A DNA stretch of 64,000 nucleotides from positions 2,046,001 to 2,110,000 of the forward strand of contig NZ_CP189850.1 of assembly GCF_050271975.1 (NCBI RefSeq), given 5' to 3'. This stretch comes from Litorimonas sp947503715 (GTDB lineage: Bacteria; Pseudomonadota; Alphaproteobacteria; Caulobacterales; Maricaulaceae). The number at the start of each line of letters is the position of its first letter. The stretch's first letter is position 1. Of the stretch, positions 9,001 to 15,289 are shown one piece after another. A program made the translations under genes and the position numbers. Below the pieces are notes generated by a model. The model was not told the origin of the DNA, did not search any database, and saw nothing but the letters and a program-made list of their open reading frames with translations.

Positions 9001-9482
9001 CTGAGCTAGGTTTTGACAAAGAACGCTTCACCGCCAAGGCGCGGCATTTCCTACTGGCTCACAAAGATCATATCGCAGTCAATAAAATCCACACTCAAGC
9101 CGCTTTGACGCCGACTGATATCGAGCAGCTAGAGGGTCTATTGATCGAGCAACGCCTGTATGACCCTGATGCTGCGACATTGATCGATGGAGCTGGAGGT
9201 CTAGAGGCTTTCGTCCGTAGCCTCATCGGTCTTGATCGGAGCGCCGTGAGGAAGGTGTTTGCTGAGTTCATCCGAGAGTCGAACTTCAACGCAAACCAAA
9301 TTGAGTTTGTTGATCTGATTATCGATGCCCTGTCCAAGAATGGCCGGATTGATCCCGCGAGATTATACGAGCAACCCTTCACACGTTTGAACGATCAAGG
9401 TTTGAGCGGAATGTTTGACGATGGAGCTGCAAAAGAAATTGTTCGCATTCTTGCCACTCTCAACCGCTCAGCAGCCGCTTAG
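6051..9482 (+). CDS. hsdR: Type I restriction endonuclease/translocase subunit HsdR (EcoEI-like)
   Basis: The 1143-residue motor and nuclease subunit. Domains in order: an N-terminal DUF4145 domain (about 1-150), a short coiled coil (about 165-200), an HsdR_N nuclease domain with Asp254, Glu269 and Lys271 (VEAKRT), and a superfamily 2 helicase. The helicase has Walker A GSGKT (385-389), DEAH (483-486) and motif VI in QMIGRGTRKR. An EcoEI-type C-terminal domain follows. All catalytic motifs are intact. It pumps DNA with ATP and cleaves unmethylated DNA at a distance as part of R2M2S. Translation starts at TTG overlapping the previous stop (TTGA), with no in-frame ATG nearby; a weak coupled start may keep restriction activity low relative to methylation. 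Confidence 0.95.
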   Translation: MSQFNFIKAEWPSIYVQTVKAENYAYGDPRAACVMARLALEMMVTWVYDNDGKVRRPYDTNLAALIGEPSFKRLAGHVAQKAYLIKNNGNKAAHGTGRVAEAKAIASVRELHHFAYWFARNYSRSGPPANVQFSEQNLPRLTSVTPQKLAVLQQAAGKWEESYKARLKAEEKAIQSEADAKAKDEEIAKLHAQIAAIKAANTKTPDTHDFNEAKTRTDLIDLMLEEAGWDLTDARDREFEVAGMPSDSGVGFVDYVLWGQDGKPLALVEAKRTKVNPLTGKRQAELYANCLEAQFGQRPLIFYTNGFEHWFWDDTNYPARKISGFLKHDEMQTIIQRRQTQKPLEGIAVNPDISDRYYAERAIRRVCESFEHDKQRNALLVMATGSGKTRMAIALSDVLMRGGWVKRVLFLADRTSLVKQAADAFKEHLPSSSPVNLLKNPDGIGRVYLSTYQTMMGLIDDAKDKDGKAKIFGAGHFDLIVVDEAHRSLYKKFGAIFEYFDSLLLGLTATPKEEIDKDTYRVFELEKGVPTDAYDLETAVIDGHLVPPKAISVPLGFPTQGVRYDDLSEEEKEEWDEKEWGDDGPPPDEISAADVNKWLFNEPTVDLALKHLMTEGIRVNDGEDIGKTIIFAKNSAHANFIKERYDFHYPHKHSEAEVIEHKVRYAQSLIDDLKVPTKNPRIAISVDMLDTGIDVPDVVNLVFFKVVRSKTKFWQMIGRGTRKRPDLFGPGKDKTHFIVFDHCQNFEFFNENPEVIDSTPARSLSQSLFLARLDVIAHFENNKASEVHGGAQEPFEGPKPAKDDAKISLQSDLSDRLYTQVTEMPLENFIVRPQRQHIEKFSKRSAWKRLTLDDQHILREKLSDLPTQHSDGDIDAKRFDLLILRAQLALLKDSVAIETYRHKITKIVSALEGVDVPMVKKELALILEMQTDPYWEDITPEILEVARRKLRSLARLVDKVAKKRVYSDFEDVMGEAAEIEILQTELGFDKERFTAKARHFLLAHKDHIAVNKIHTQAALTPTDIEQLEGLLIEQRLYDPDAATLIDGAGGLEAFVRSLIGLDRSAVRKVFAEFIRESNFNANQIEFVDLIIDALSKNGRIDPARLYEQPFTRLNDQGLSGMFDDGAAKEIVRILATLNRSAAA

Positions 9483-9603
9483 CTGAATATTGTCAGAAGG
9501 CCCTATTAGTTGGGTTTCTCCAATAACATTTCCATACCCAATAATACCATAAACACCCAATTAGAGAATTGAGGTTTTAAAAGGCTGGTTGAGGCTAGTA
9601 GTT

Positions 9604-9662
9604 TAGTGTGCACACCTATTCCTTATAAAGTTCAACAGGTTAGCGGAAAACGGGTGCACACC
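9604..9662 (+). promoter_or_regulatory. Right-hand copies of the GTGTGCACAC motif
   Basis: Downstream of hsdR the motif recurs as TAGTGTGCACACCT at 9604-9617 and as a degenerate GGGTGCACACC at 9652-9662, inside the right repeat arm. Together with the copies in the arm they mirror the cluster upstream of the first gene of the locus. The same protein is likely to bind both ends, which is an inference. No terminator was found directly after hsdR. Confidence 0.4.
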
Positions 9663-9674
9663 ACGATTTGCAAA

Positions 9675-9729
9675 GTGCATACCTAAAACGATGTGCAGAC
9701 AAGGGGTTAGCCCCTAGGTGTGCACACCT
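9675..9729 (-). repeat. Right arm of 55-bp inverted repeat around the R-M operon
   Basis: Reverse complement of 6-60 with two mismatches. The outer end is the perfect palindrome AGGTGTGCACACCT at 9716-9729. The arm closes a 9.7-kb unit holding the seven genes of the restriction locus. Another half-site-like CCACACCTT lies just outside, near 9747. Confidence 0.85.
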
Positions 9730-9801
9730 CCTTTTATCTTGCCCTCCACACCTTCCTCTATTTCGGTCCTTAAATCACGTTCTGTCGGTTCGGTGTGTGC
9801 G

Positions 9802-9856
9802 GTCCAACGGCCCTGCTGTAGCCGCCCCATAACGAGCGGAGGTAGGGGCGTTGGAC
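9802..9856 (+). other. Imperfect hairpin with attC-like ends
   Basis: Part of a 524-bp gene-free stretch (9483-10006). The element begins with GTCCAACG and ends with CGTTGGAC. Eight outer base pairs are perfect and inner pairs CCCTGC/GTAGGG continue after one mismatch. The ends fit the integron attC core consensus RYYYAAC...GTTRRRY, and 55 bases is near the lower size limit of attC sites. No integron integrase is present; the adjacent recombinase is of another type. It could instead be a recombinase site, a small structured RNA or a chance palindrome. Apart from the repeat arm, this element and the next hairpin, I see nothing in the stretch. Confidence 0.35.
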
Positions 9857-9873
9857 TCGCCGCAGCGCGGCGA
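9857..9873. other. Perfect short hairpin next to the attC-like element
   Basis: TCGCCGC and GCGGCGA form a perfect 7-bp stem around a 3-base loop, directly after the larger hairpin. There is no T-run on either strand, so it is not a typical intrinsic terminator. The two adjacent hairpins suggest a structured recombination or RNA region downstream of the integrase gene. Confidence 0.4.
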
Positions 9874-10006
9874 AATTAGGCTCATAGACCTAGTGTTTGA
9901 GCTCGGGAGAAGGGTCATCAACGACGTTCCAGGGTGAAGATCCTACAGCGTCTTCGCCAGACAGGCAGGTCATTCGCTTTACGCTTTCGCTGCGAATGCC
10001 CTATGG

Positions 10007-11377
10007 CTAGGCGGTGAACGGATAGCCCTCTAACAGCTCCGATTTGACGGGGTGAACGATTTTTAGAAGCTCTTGCCGGCGGTATTCGAGTGAGCCTCCA
10101 TCGCCATATTCAGGACGGTCGCTTTTGTGCCCCATGAGGGTGCAACGCAGCCCATAGTCCAATCCGCCCTCCAGCATACGCTTCTCAAAACTATGTCGAA
10201 GGCTGTAAACTCTATGGTGTTTTGAGGGTAGAAGGTTGCGAGATTTGAAGGCTTTTAAGAGCGCTTGAGAAAGCAGATATCCTCGGTCGCGATAGTGCGG
10301 AAAGCCGTCCGGGGCTCGCTTCATAGCCTCTAATGCTATGCCGACGAGCGGTATATCTCGCTCAGACGAGCTGGATTTGAGCTCTCTATCAGAGGTTGGT
10401 CGTATCCTTAGATGCGGAATTTCATCGCGTAATCGAATGTTTTTCGGTTCGATGTTTGTTAGCTCACTAAGACGGCAACCCGTCTCTATTAGGACCATCA
10501 ACAGCAAGGCGGCCTCTCGGTTTAGGCCTCGGAAAAGGTCTGGTTTAAGTATCTCATTCTGCACCCAATCGTTTGAGAACGGCTTCACCTTTTTCAGAAT
10601 TTTGGGTGAAAACCTTAGGTTCCTGAATGGGTTTTGCCGTTCTTCTTCGCCTGTGTGTTCGAAGTATCGGCGGTATAGCTTTCGCAAGAACCCAAGGTCT
10701 TTATTGCCACTGCTACCGCTCATAGGCTTGCTACCATCTGTCGGATGGATACGATCTGCCCAGAATTTCCGTAGAGCTTGCGCATGGTCACGCGTTATCT
10801 CTCGCATTGCTAGGTCACCGTTGATTTTCACAAAGTTCGCAACGGCGCGGCGCTTCACCTTGATGTAGGCATCCAGCTGCTCTGGTGATTTGCCTGACTG
10901 TTCATCAAGCGCGATTTCCGACAGATATATTTGAAGTGCTTGCGTTATCGGGACTGGCGAAGCGTCCACGAGGCCGAGAAGTGCATCCGCATCTCTCCCC
11001 ATTTTGGGCGTTTTGGTCAACGGACCCATCGCATCAATGCGCTCAATAACGTCCTCCAGAGTGGCGCGTTGGGCCAAGTCTTTCGCAGGGACGTATGCGT
11101 AACCGAATGGCTGCGCGTGTTGATGAAGGTCCTTTAAAATAGCGTTGGGGTGTAAGTTTTCGATGGCATTGGGGGCGATTTGGTGCCAGCGCTGATCATC
11201 TGCTGCTGCGCAAATGTCGCGACGTTGCCGCGCTACTTTGCGGCTGTCTGTGTCTAATGACCGATGGATGACGGCACGGTCTTCAACATACTGGACGGCT
11301 TTGTGGACCCTTCGGACGTAATGCCAGATGTCCTGACTCAGGCGCAAATATTGATCTGGACGCTTAATCGACTTCAT
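10007..11377 (-). CDS. Tyrosine recombinase / site-specific integrase of the island
   Basis: A 456-residue phage-type integrase that should catalyse insertion and excision at the neighbouring tRNA gene. The catalytic domain (about 265-445) has Arg302 (TGCRLSEL), a probable Lys334, Arg394 in YSLRHSF, His417 in MGHKS, and the nucleophile Tyr432. The usual first His of box II is Tyr391, as in several long integrases. The N-terminal part resembles DUF6538-like integrase N-domains and is followed by a core-binding domain (about 140-245). The start ATG has AGGAG nine bases upstream. The gene points away from the tRNA, whose 3' end is 135 bp from its start. It seems intact. Confidence 0.9.
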   Translation of the reverse strand: MKSIKRPDQYLRLSQDIWHYVRRVHKAVQYVEDRAVIHRSLDTDSRKVARQRRDICAAADDQRWHQIAPNAIENLHPNAILKDLHQHAQPFGYAYVPAKDLAQRATLEDVIERIDAMGPLTKTPKMGRDADALLGLVDASPVPITQALQIYLSEIALDEQSGKSPEQLDAYIKVKRRAVANFVKINGDLAMREITRDHAQALRKFWADRIHPTDGSKPMSGSSGNKDLGFLRKLYRRYFEHTGEEERQNPFRNLRFSPKILKKVKPFSNDWVQNEILKPDLFRGLNREAALLLMVLIETGCRLSELTNIEPKNIRLRDEIPHLRIRPTSDRELKSSSSERDIPLVGIALEAMKRAPDGFPHYRDRGYLLSQALLKAFKSRNLLPSKHHRVYSLRHSFEKRMLEGGLDYGLRCTLMGHKSDRPEYGDGGSLEYRRQELLKIVHPVKSELLEGYPFTA

Positions 11378-11511
11378 GTTGCCATCTCCTGTCTGCCGAA
11401 ATGTACGGCAAAATGTGTGGCAAATCGCTTAGTCAATAGAAGGTGGCTTAAGGGTGGGCTAGGATTTCTTAAGTTTTACAATGACTTATGTGACTTGCTT
11501 GGAGTGAAAAC

Positions 11512-11586
11512 TGGTGCCGCGAGGGAGAATTGAACTCCCGACCTCATCATTACCAATGATGCGCTCTACCACTGAGCTACCGCGGC
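11512..11586 (-). tRNA. tRNA-Thr (anticodon GGT)
   Basis: A full cloverleaf on the minus strand: acceptor stem GCCGCGG pairing with TCGCGGC (one G-U), anticodon arm CATCA/TGATG with loop TTGGTAA, a T-arm with GTTCAAT, and an encoded CCA end at 11512-11514. The anticodon GGU reads ACC/ACU. Its 3' end faces the integrase gene, marking it as the probable attachment site of the island. No second copy of the 3' end was found in the window, so the other junction lies to the left. Confidence 0.95.
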
Positions 11587-11658
11587 CTCTGGAATGAAGG
11601 GCGCTATAGACGAGCATCTATGACTTGAAAAGCCTTTAGCGCGGCTTATTCTAATTCC

Positions 11659-11796
11659 ATGTCGGAAAAAGGTCTCACCGGAAAAAAGTCACGCGAAGAG
11701 CGTTTGGCGGAACAGTTGCGCGCGAATTTGCGGCGTCGGAAACAGGCCGTGCGAAAGGCGAAATCCGATACGGTTAAGCCTTCGCCCGAAGACTGA
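11659..11796 (+). CDS. Small basic protein upstream of murA
   Basis: A 45-residue Lys/Arg-rich protein beginning MSEKGLTGKKSREERLAEQ and ending in an acidic tail (SPED). One amphipathic helix is likely across residues 10-35. It has no signal peptide or cysteine. Similar small basic proteins are commonly encoded just in front of murA in alphaproteobacteria, which supports this as a real gene; the function is unknown. The gap to murA is 71 bp. Base composition matches the following core genes, not the island. Confidence 0.7.
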   Translation: MSEKGLTGKKSREERLAEQLRANLRRRKQAVRKAKSDTVKPSPED

Positions 11797-11867
11797 CACG
11801 CCGCCGCCTTGATTCAGACGGACTTGCCCCCTAACACCCGCGCAAATCACGGTTAAAAGCGGATCAC

Positions 11868-13133
11868 ATGGATAAGATAGTCATTGAGGGCGGGTTCCCG
11901 CTCAACGGGGAAATCAGGATTAGCGGGGCGAAAAACTCTGCGATTAAACTCATGGCCGTCTGCCTGCTGACGGATGAGCCCGTTACCCTGACCAATATGC
12001 CAAGATTGCGGGATACGCGGTCCATGGCAGGTCTGCTCCGTCATCTCGGTGTCGAGGTTGATGCGGGCGAGTCGGATGTGATGCGACTTCACGGACCAAA
12101 GTTGAGCAGCACGACGGCGCCCTATGATCTTGTGCGGAAAATGCGTGCGAGCTTTAACGTGTTAGGCCCCATTCTTGCCAGACATCACGCGGCGAAAGTG
12201 TCCCTACCGGGCGGCTGTGCCATCGGGGCGCGACCCGTTGATTTGCACCTGAAAGCTCTCGAGTCACTCGGCGCGAAAATTGAACTGGAAGAAGGCTACG
12301 TCATTGCTTCGGCCAAGGGCGGACTTGTCGGCGCGGAAATCACATTTCCCTTTGTGACCGTCGGAGCAACGGAACATGCCATGTTGGCGGCCGTCCTCGC
12401 CAAGGGCGAAACTGTCCTTTACAATGCCGCGCGCGAACCCGAAATCGTCGATCTTGCAAATTGTTTGAACGCGATGGGCGCGAAAATTTCGGGGGCAGGG
12501 CGGTCCGAGGTCCGGATTGAAGGCGTCAAATCCCTCTCGGGCGTCGAACATTCCGTCGTGCCTGACCGGATTGAAGCCGGAACCTATGCCTTAGCCGCCG
12601 CGACGGCTGGCGGTTCCGTGCGGCTTCGCAATATTCGCTCGGATCATCTCGGTGCGCTCTGGCCACTCATCGCGCAGGCGGGTGCGAAGGTCTCGCTGGA
12701 CGAGACAACGGTTCTGATCGAACGTGGCGGCGGGCGGCCTAAGCCTGTCGACGTAGACACGATGGCCTATCCCGGTTTCCCGACGGACCTGCAGGCCCAA
12801 TTCATGGCCTTCATGTGCCTCGCGGACGGTGTGTCCATTGTGCGAGAGAACATCTTCGAAAACCGCTTCATGCATTGTCCCGAACTCGCCCGGATGGGCG
12901 CGGACATTACCGTCACAGGGCGAGAGGCGATTGTGCGCGGCGTGAAAGAATTTCGCGGCGCACCCGTCATGGCGACGGATTTGCGCGCCTCTGCATGTTT
13001 AATCAATGCGGGGTTGGCAGCGCGGGGTGAGACGCATATCTCCCGTGTGTACCATCTCGACCGTGGGTTCGAGCAAATCGAAGTGAAGCTCGGCCAATGC
13101 GGCGCGAGGATATCAAGGCAGGCTGATGACTAA
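11868..13133 (+). CDS. murA: UDP-N-acetylglucosamine 1-carboxyvinyltransferase MurA
   Basis: The enzyme transfers the enolpyruvyl group of phosphoenolpyruvate to UDP-GlcNAc, the first committed step of peptidoglycan synthesis, in the cytoplasm. The 421 residues match the usual length. Substrate-binding Lys22-Asn23 (GAKNSA) and the catalytic Cys117 in LPGGCAIGAR are present; Cys at this site predicts fosfomycin sensitivity for the enzyme itself. Two inverted alpha/beta domains cover the chain. The last eight bases overlap the DUF2948 gene, giving a coupled run murA-DUF2948-UPF0262-phosphatase that is conserved among alphaproteobacteria. Confidence 0.97.
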   Translation: MDKIVIEGGFPLNGEIRISGAKNSAIKLMAVCLLTDEPVTLTNMPRLRDTRSMAGLLRHLGVEVDAGESDVMRLHGPKLSSTTAPYDLVRKMRASFNVLGPILARHHAAKVSLPGGCAIGARPVDLHLKALESLGAKIELEEGYVIASAKGGLVGAEITFPFVTVGATEHAMLAAVLAKGETVLYNAAREPEIVDLANCLNAMGAKISGAGRSEVRIEGVKSLSGVEHSVVPDRIEAGTYALAAATAGGSVRLRNIRSDHLGALWPLIAQAGAKVSLDETTVLIERGGGRPKPVDVDTMAYPGFPTDLQAQFMAFMCLADGVSIVRENIFENRFMHCPELARMGADITVTGREAIVRGVKEFRGAPVMATDLRASACLINAGLAARGETHISRVYHLDRGFEQIEVKLGQCGARISRQADD

Positions 13134-13542
13134 ATTGCGTTTACTGGCGACCGAGACGTCCGATCTGGAAGTGATCGCGGGAGCTGTTCAGGACTCGATT
13201 TTCCAGATCGGTCAGACCCGCTATGACAGGAAGGGGCATAGTTTTACGCTGCGTCTCTCGCGTTACATGCGCGAAAAGCCTAAGCCGTATCGTATCGAAA
13301 GCGGCCTGCGGTTTGACGGCGTCATGAAAGTGCGGGCGCAGGGCGTTGATCTGTCGAAGGCGGATGCCTTTGCGGTCATATTGGGACTAACCTTCACCCC
13401 GACAGACGCGCCTGCAGGTTTGATTGAACTTACACTGGCAGGTGGTGGTATCATTCAAATTGATGCGGAAGCGCTAGACGTGACACTGGCAGATATCGGT
13501 GAACCCACACCGACAAAACGCATTCCAAAACACGATGACTGA
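13126..13542 (+). CDS. DUF2948 family protein
   Basis: A protein of 138 residues of unknown biochemical function. It shows the family pattern of RLLATETSDLEVIAGAVQD at the N-terminus and a GLRFDGVMKV strand in the middle. It has no signal peptide or membrane segment, so it is cytosolic. It starts inside murA and its end overlaps the UPF0262 gene by eight bases, so it is translated together with both. Conserved linkage to murA suggests a link to envelope growth, but this is context only. Confidence 0.9.
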   Translation: MTKLRLLATETSDLEVIAGAVQDSIFQIGQTRYDRKGHSFTLRLSRYMREKPKPYRIESGLRFDGVMKVRAQGVDLSKADAFAVILGLTFTPTDAPAGLIELTLAGGGIIQIDAEALDVTLADIGEPTPTKRIPKHDD

Positions 13543-14014
13543 TCACTACATCGCCGAGCTCCATATTGACGAGGACAGCTTGCCTGTCACCTCAATTGAA
13601 ATGCAACATGAGCGGCGTGTGGCTGTGTTTGATCTGCTGGAAGAAAACGAGTTCCGCCCGCTGGAAAGCGAGCACGGGCCCTATGTCCTGACCTTGAAAA
13701 TGCAGGATGGGCGGCGGCTCTTATTTGAAGTGGAGCGCACAAATGGCTCTCCGCGCGGGACCTATACAATCTCGCTCGTGCCTTTCCGTCGCGTCATCAA
13801 AGATTATTTCATGATTTGCGAGAGCTATCACAATGCGATTCGAACGGCGACATCGGCGCAAATCGAGGCGATTGATATGGGGCGGCGCGGTTTGCATAAT
13901 GAGGGTTCGCGCATGTTGTCCGACGCGCTGCGCAATCAGGTCGAACTCGGCTTCAACACATCGCGCAGGCTTTTCACCCTGATTTGCGCATTGCACAGGC
14001 GGACAATCCGATGA
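13535..14014 (+). CDS. UPF0262 family protein
   Basis: A 159-residue alphaproteobacterial protein with no known activity. The start at 13535 (MTDHYIAELHID) overlaps the DUF2948 stop; an in-frame ATG twelve codons earlier lies deeper in that gene and is less likely. The pattern FDLLEENEF...LTLKMQDGRRLLFEV and a C-terminal helix-rich segment (FNTSRRLFTLICALHRR) are typical of UPF0262. Soluble and cytosolic by composition. It overlaps the phosphatase gene by ATGA. Confidence 0.9.
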   Translation: MTDHYIAELHIDEDSLPVTSIEMQHERRVAVFDLLEENEFRPLESEHGPYVLTLKMQDGRRLLFEVERTNGSPRGTYTISLVPFRRVIKDYFMICESYHNAIRTATSAQIEAIDMGRRGLHNEGSRMLSDALRNQVELGFNTSRRLFTLICALHRRTIR

Positions 14015-14427
14015 AAGTCCTCTTCGTCTGCCAACTCAATTCCGTGCGCTCTCCTATGGCGGAAGGCCTCTTGCGCAAACGCGCAGGGGACAAAATTGAT
14101 GTGCAGAGCTGCGGCCTCTCACCGATTGATCCGAATGAATTCATGCTGGGCGTGATGCAAGAAGTCGGCATTGATATGTCGGAGCATGAGCCCCTTGGCC
14201 TCGCAGAAGTTCAGGATGAGGATTTCGACCGCGTCATCGCCTTTACCGAATCCGCCAAGGCGGGGGCGGAAACCGCGTTTGAGGGGAGTGACATACAGGT
14301 CGAACTCTGGGCTGTTCCCGACCCGGGTGAGGGCTCACTGGATGTCCGTGCGATGCTGAATAATTACCGCGCCATTCGAAGTAATATTGACGCCCGTATC
14401 GCGCGGGAATTTCGTTTGCCGCAATAA
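14011..14427 (+). CDS. Low-molecular-weight protein-tyrosine-phosphatase-like protein
   Basis: A 138-residue protein of the LMW phosphatase/arsenate reductase superfamily. The P-loop is at the N-terminus: Cys7-QLNSV-Arg13-S (CX5R), and the general acid is probably Asp104 in AVPDPGEG. It could dephosphorylate a protein or act on arsenate; the DPD-like loop and the lack of extra redox cysteines in arsenate reductase positions favour a phosphatase. The ATG at 14011 starts inside the UPF0262 stop and directly precedes the VLFVC strand. It is the last gene of the murA run; infA follows after 66 bp. Confidence 0.88.
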   Translation: MKVLFVCQLNSVRSPMAEGLLRKRAGDKIDVQSCGLSPIDPNEFMLGVMQEVGIDMSEHEPLGLAEVQDEDFDRVIAFTESAKAGAETAFEGSDIQVELWAVPDPGEGSLDVRAMLNNYRAIRSNIDARIAREFRLPQ

Positions 14428-14493
14428 GTCCTTTAAACCGCACAAAAACCGCCTATATACCGCTCAACAGTAACGCCATCCGAAGGAAAAATT

Positions 14494-14712
14494 TTGGCTA
14501 AAGAAGAACTCTTGGAATTTGAAGGCGAAGTCGTTGAACTTCTGCCAAATGCAACATTCCGCGTAAAGCTCGTGAACGATCACGAGATCATTGCTCACAC
14601 CGCTGGTCGTATGCGGAAAAACCGTATTCGCGTCCTCGCGGGTGATCGTGTCACGGTCGAGATGACACCTTATGATCTGACCAAGGGTCGGATTACCTAT
14701 CGCTTCAAATAA
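14494..14712 (+). CDS. infA: Translation initiation factor IF-1
   Basis: IF-1 binds the ribosomal A site with IF-2 and IF-3 during initiation. The 72-residue S1/OB-fold protein is full length, with MAKEELLEFEGEVVELLPN at the start and the basic GRMRKNRIRVLAGD loop. The start codon is TTG, preceded by a GAAGGA Shine-Dalgarno sequence eight bases upstream; no in-frame ATG or GTG is available. A non-AUG start on infA could allow feedback from initiation-factor levels, which is inference. maf begins ten bases after its stop. Confidence 0.97.
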   Translation: MAKEELLEFEGEVVELLPNATFRVKLVNDHEIIAHTAGRMRKNRIRVLAGDRVTVEMTPYDLTKGRITYRFK

Positions 14713-14722
14713 CGCCTCCGGG

Positions 14723-15289
14723 ATGAAACCTTTCATCCTGGCCAGTGCCAGCCCGCGCCGCCGCGACCTGCTCGCGCAAATCGGGCTTAAACCTTCACAA
14801 ATTATTCCCGCCGACATCAACGAAGATCCCATCGAAGGTGAGTTGCCGCGTGGGCATGCCCTGCGTTTAGCTTGTGAAAAGGCGCAGAAAGTAGCCTCTG
14901 ATCATGCAGGGCAGGTCGTTCTGGCGTCTGATACGGTCGTGGGTGTGGGGCGTCGTATCCTTCCGAAATCTGAAGATCGTCAAACAGCTGAAGAGTGTCT
15001 GAAATTACTCTCCGGACGCAGCCACCGTGTTTTCACCGGTGTGGCGGTCATTGATTCTGAAGGTTGTTTGCGCTCCCGCGTGTCCGAAACCCGCCTTAAA
15101 ATGAAACGTCTAAGCGAGTCTGAGATGACCGAATATCTCGATAGTGGTGAATGGGACGGCAAAGCGGGTGGCTACGGTATCCAAGGTCTCGCGGGCGCTT
15201 ATATCATAAACCTATCTGGCTCTTTCACGGGCGTTGTCGGTTTACCCGTCTATGAAACTCGAAATCTTTTAATGGCAGCTTGCGCATGA
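14723..15289 (+). CDS. maf: Maf family nucleoside triphosphate pyrophosphatase
   Basis: A house-cleaning enzyme of 188 residues that hydrolyses non-canonical or excess nucleoside triphosphates to monophosphate and pyrophosphate. Family motifs are present: ASASPRRRDLL (8-18), ASDTVV (about 72-77) and GKAGGYGIQGLAG near residue 150. The family splits into dTTP/UTP-type (YhdE) and m7GTP-type (YceF); the present residues look closer to the YhdE type, but this is not certain. Its last codons overlap the RNase E/G gene by ATGA, an arrangement (maf followed by an RNase G-like gene) widespread in alphaproteobacteria. Confidence 0.93.
   Translation: MKPFILASASPRRRDLLAQIGLKPSQIIPADINEDPIEGELPRGHALRLACEKAQKVASDHAGQVVLASDTVVGVGRRILPKSEDRQTAEECLKLLSGRSHRVFTGVAVIDSEGCLRSRVSETRLKMKRLSESEMTEYLDSGEWDGKAGGYGIQGLAGAYIINLSGSFTGVVGLPVYETRNLLMAACA

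Noticed and set aside
6..9729. The inverted-repeat unit as an insertion sequence or transposon
   Set aside because: There is no transposase gene between the arms, and target duplications cannot be seen because the left end is at the window edge.
9971..9998. Hairpin CATTCGC...GCGAATG as terminator of the integrase gene
   Set aside because: It lies just past the integrase stop on the minus strand, but has a long loop and no T-run, so it is not a convincing terminator.
10338..10868. Long open frame antisense to the integrase gene
   Set aside because: It mirrors a gene with intact recombinase motifs, has no recognisable domain and lacks a ribosome site.
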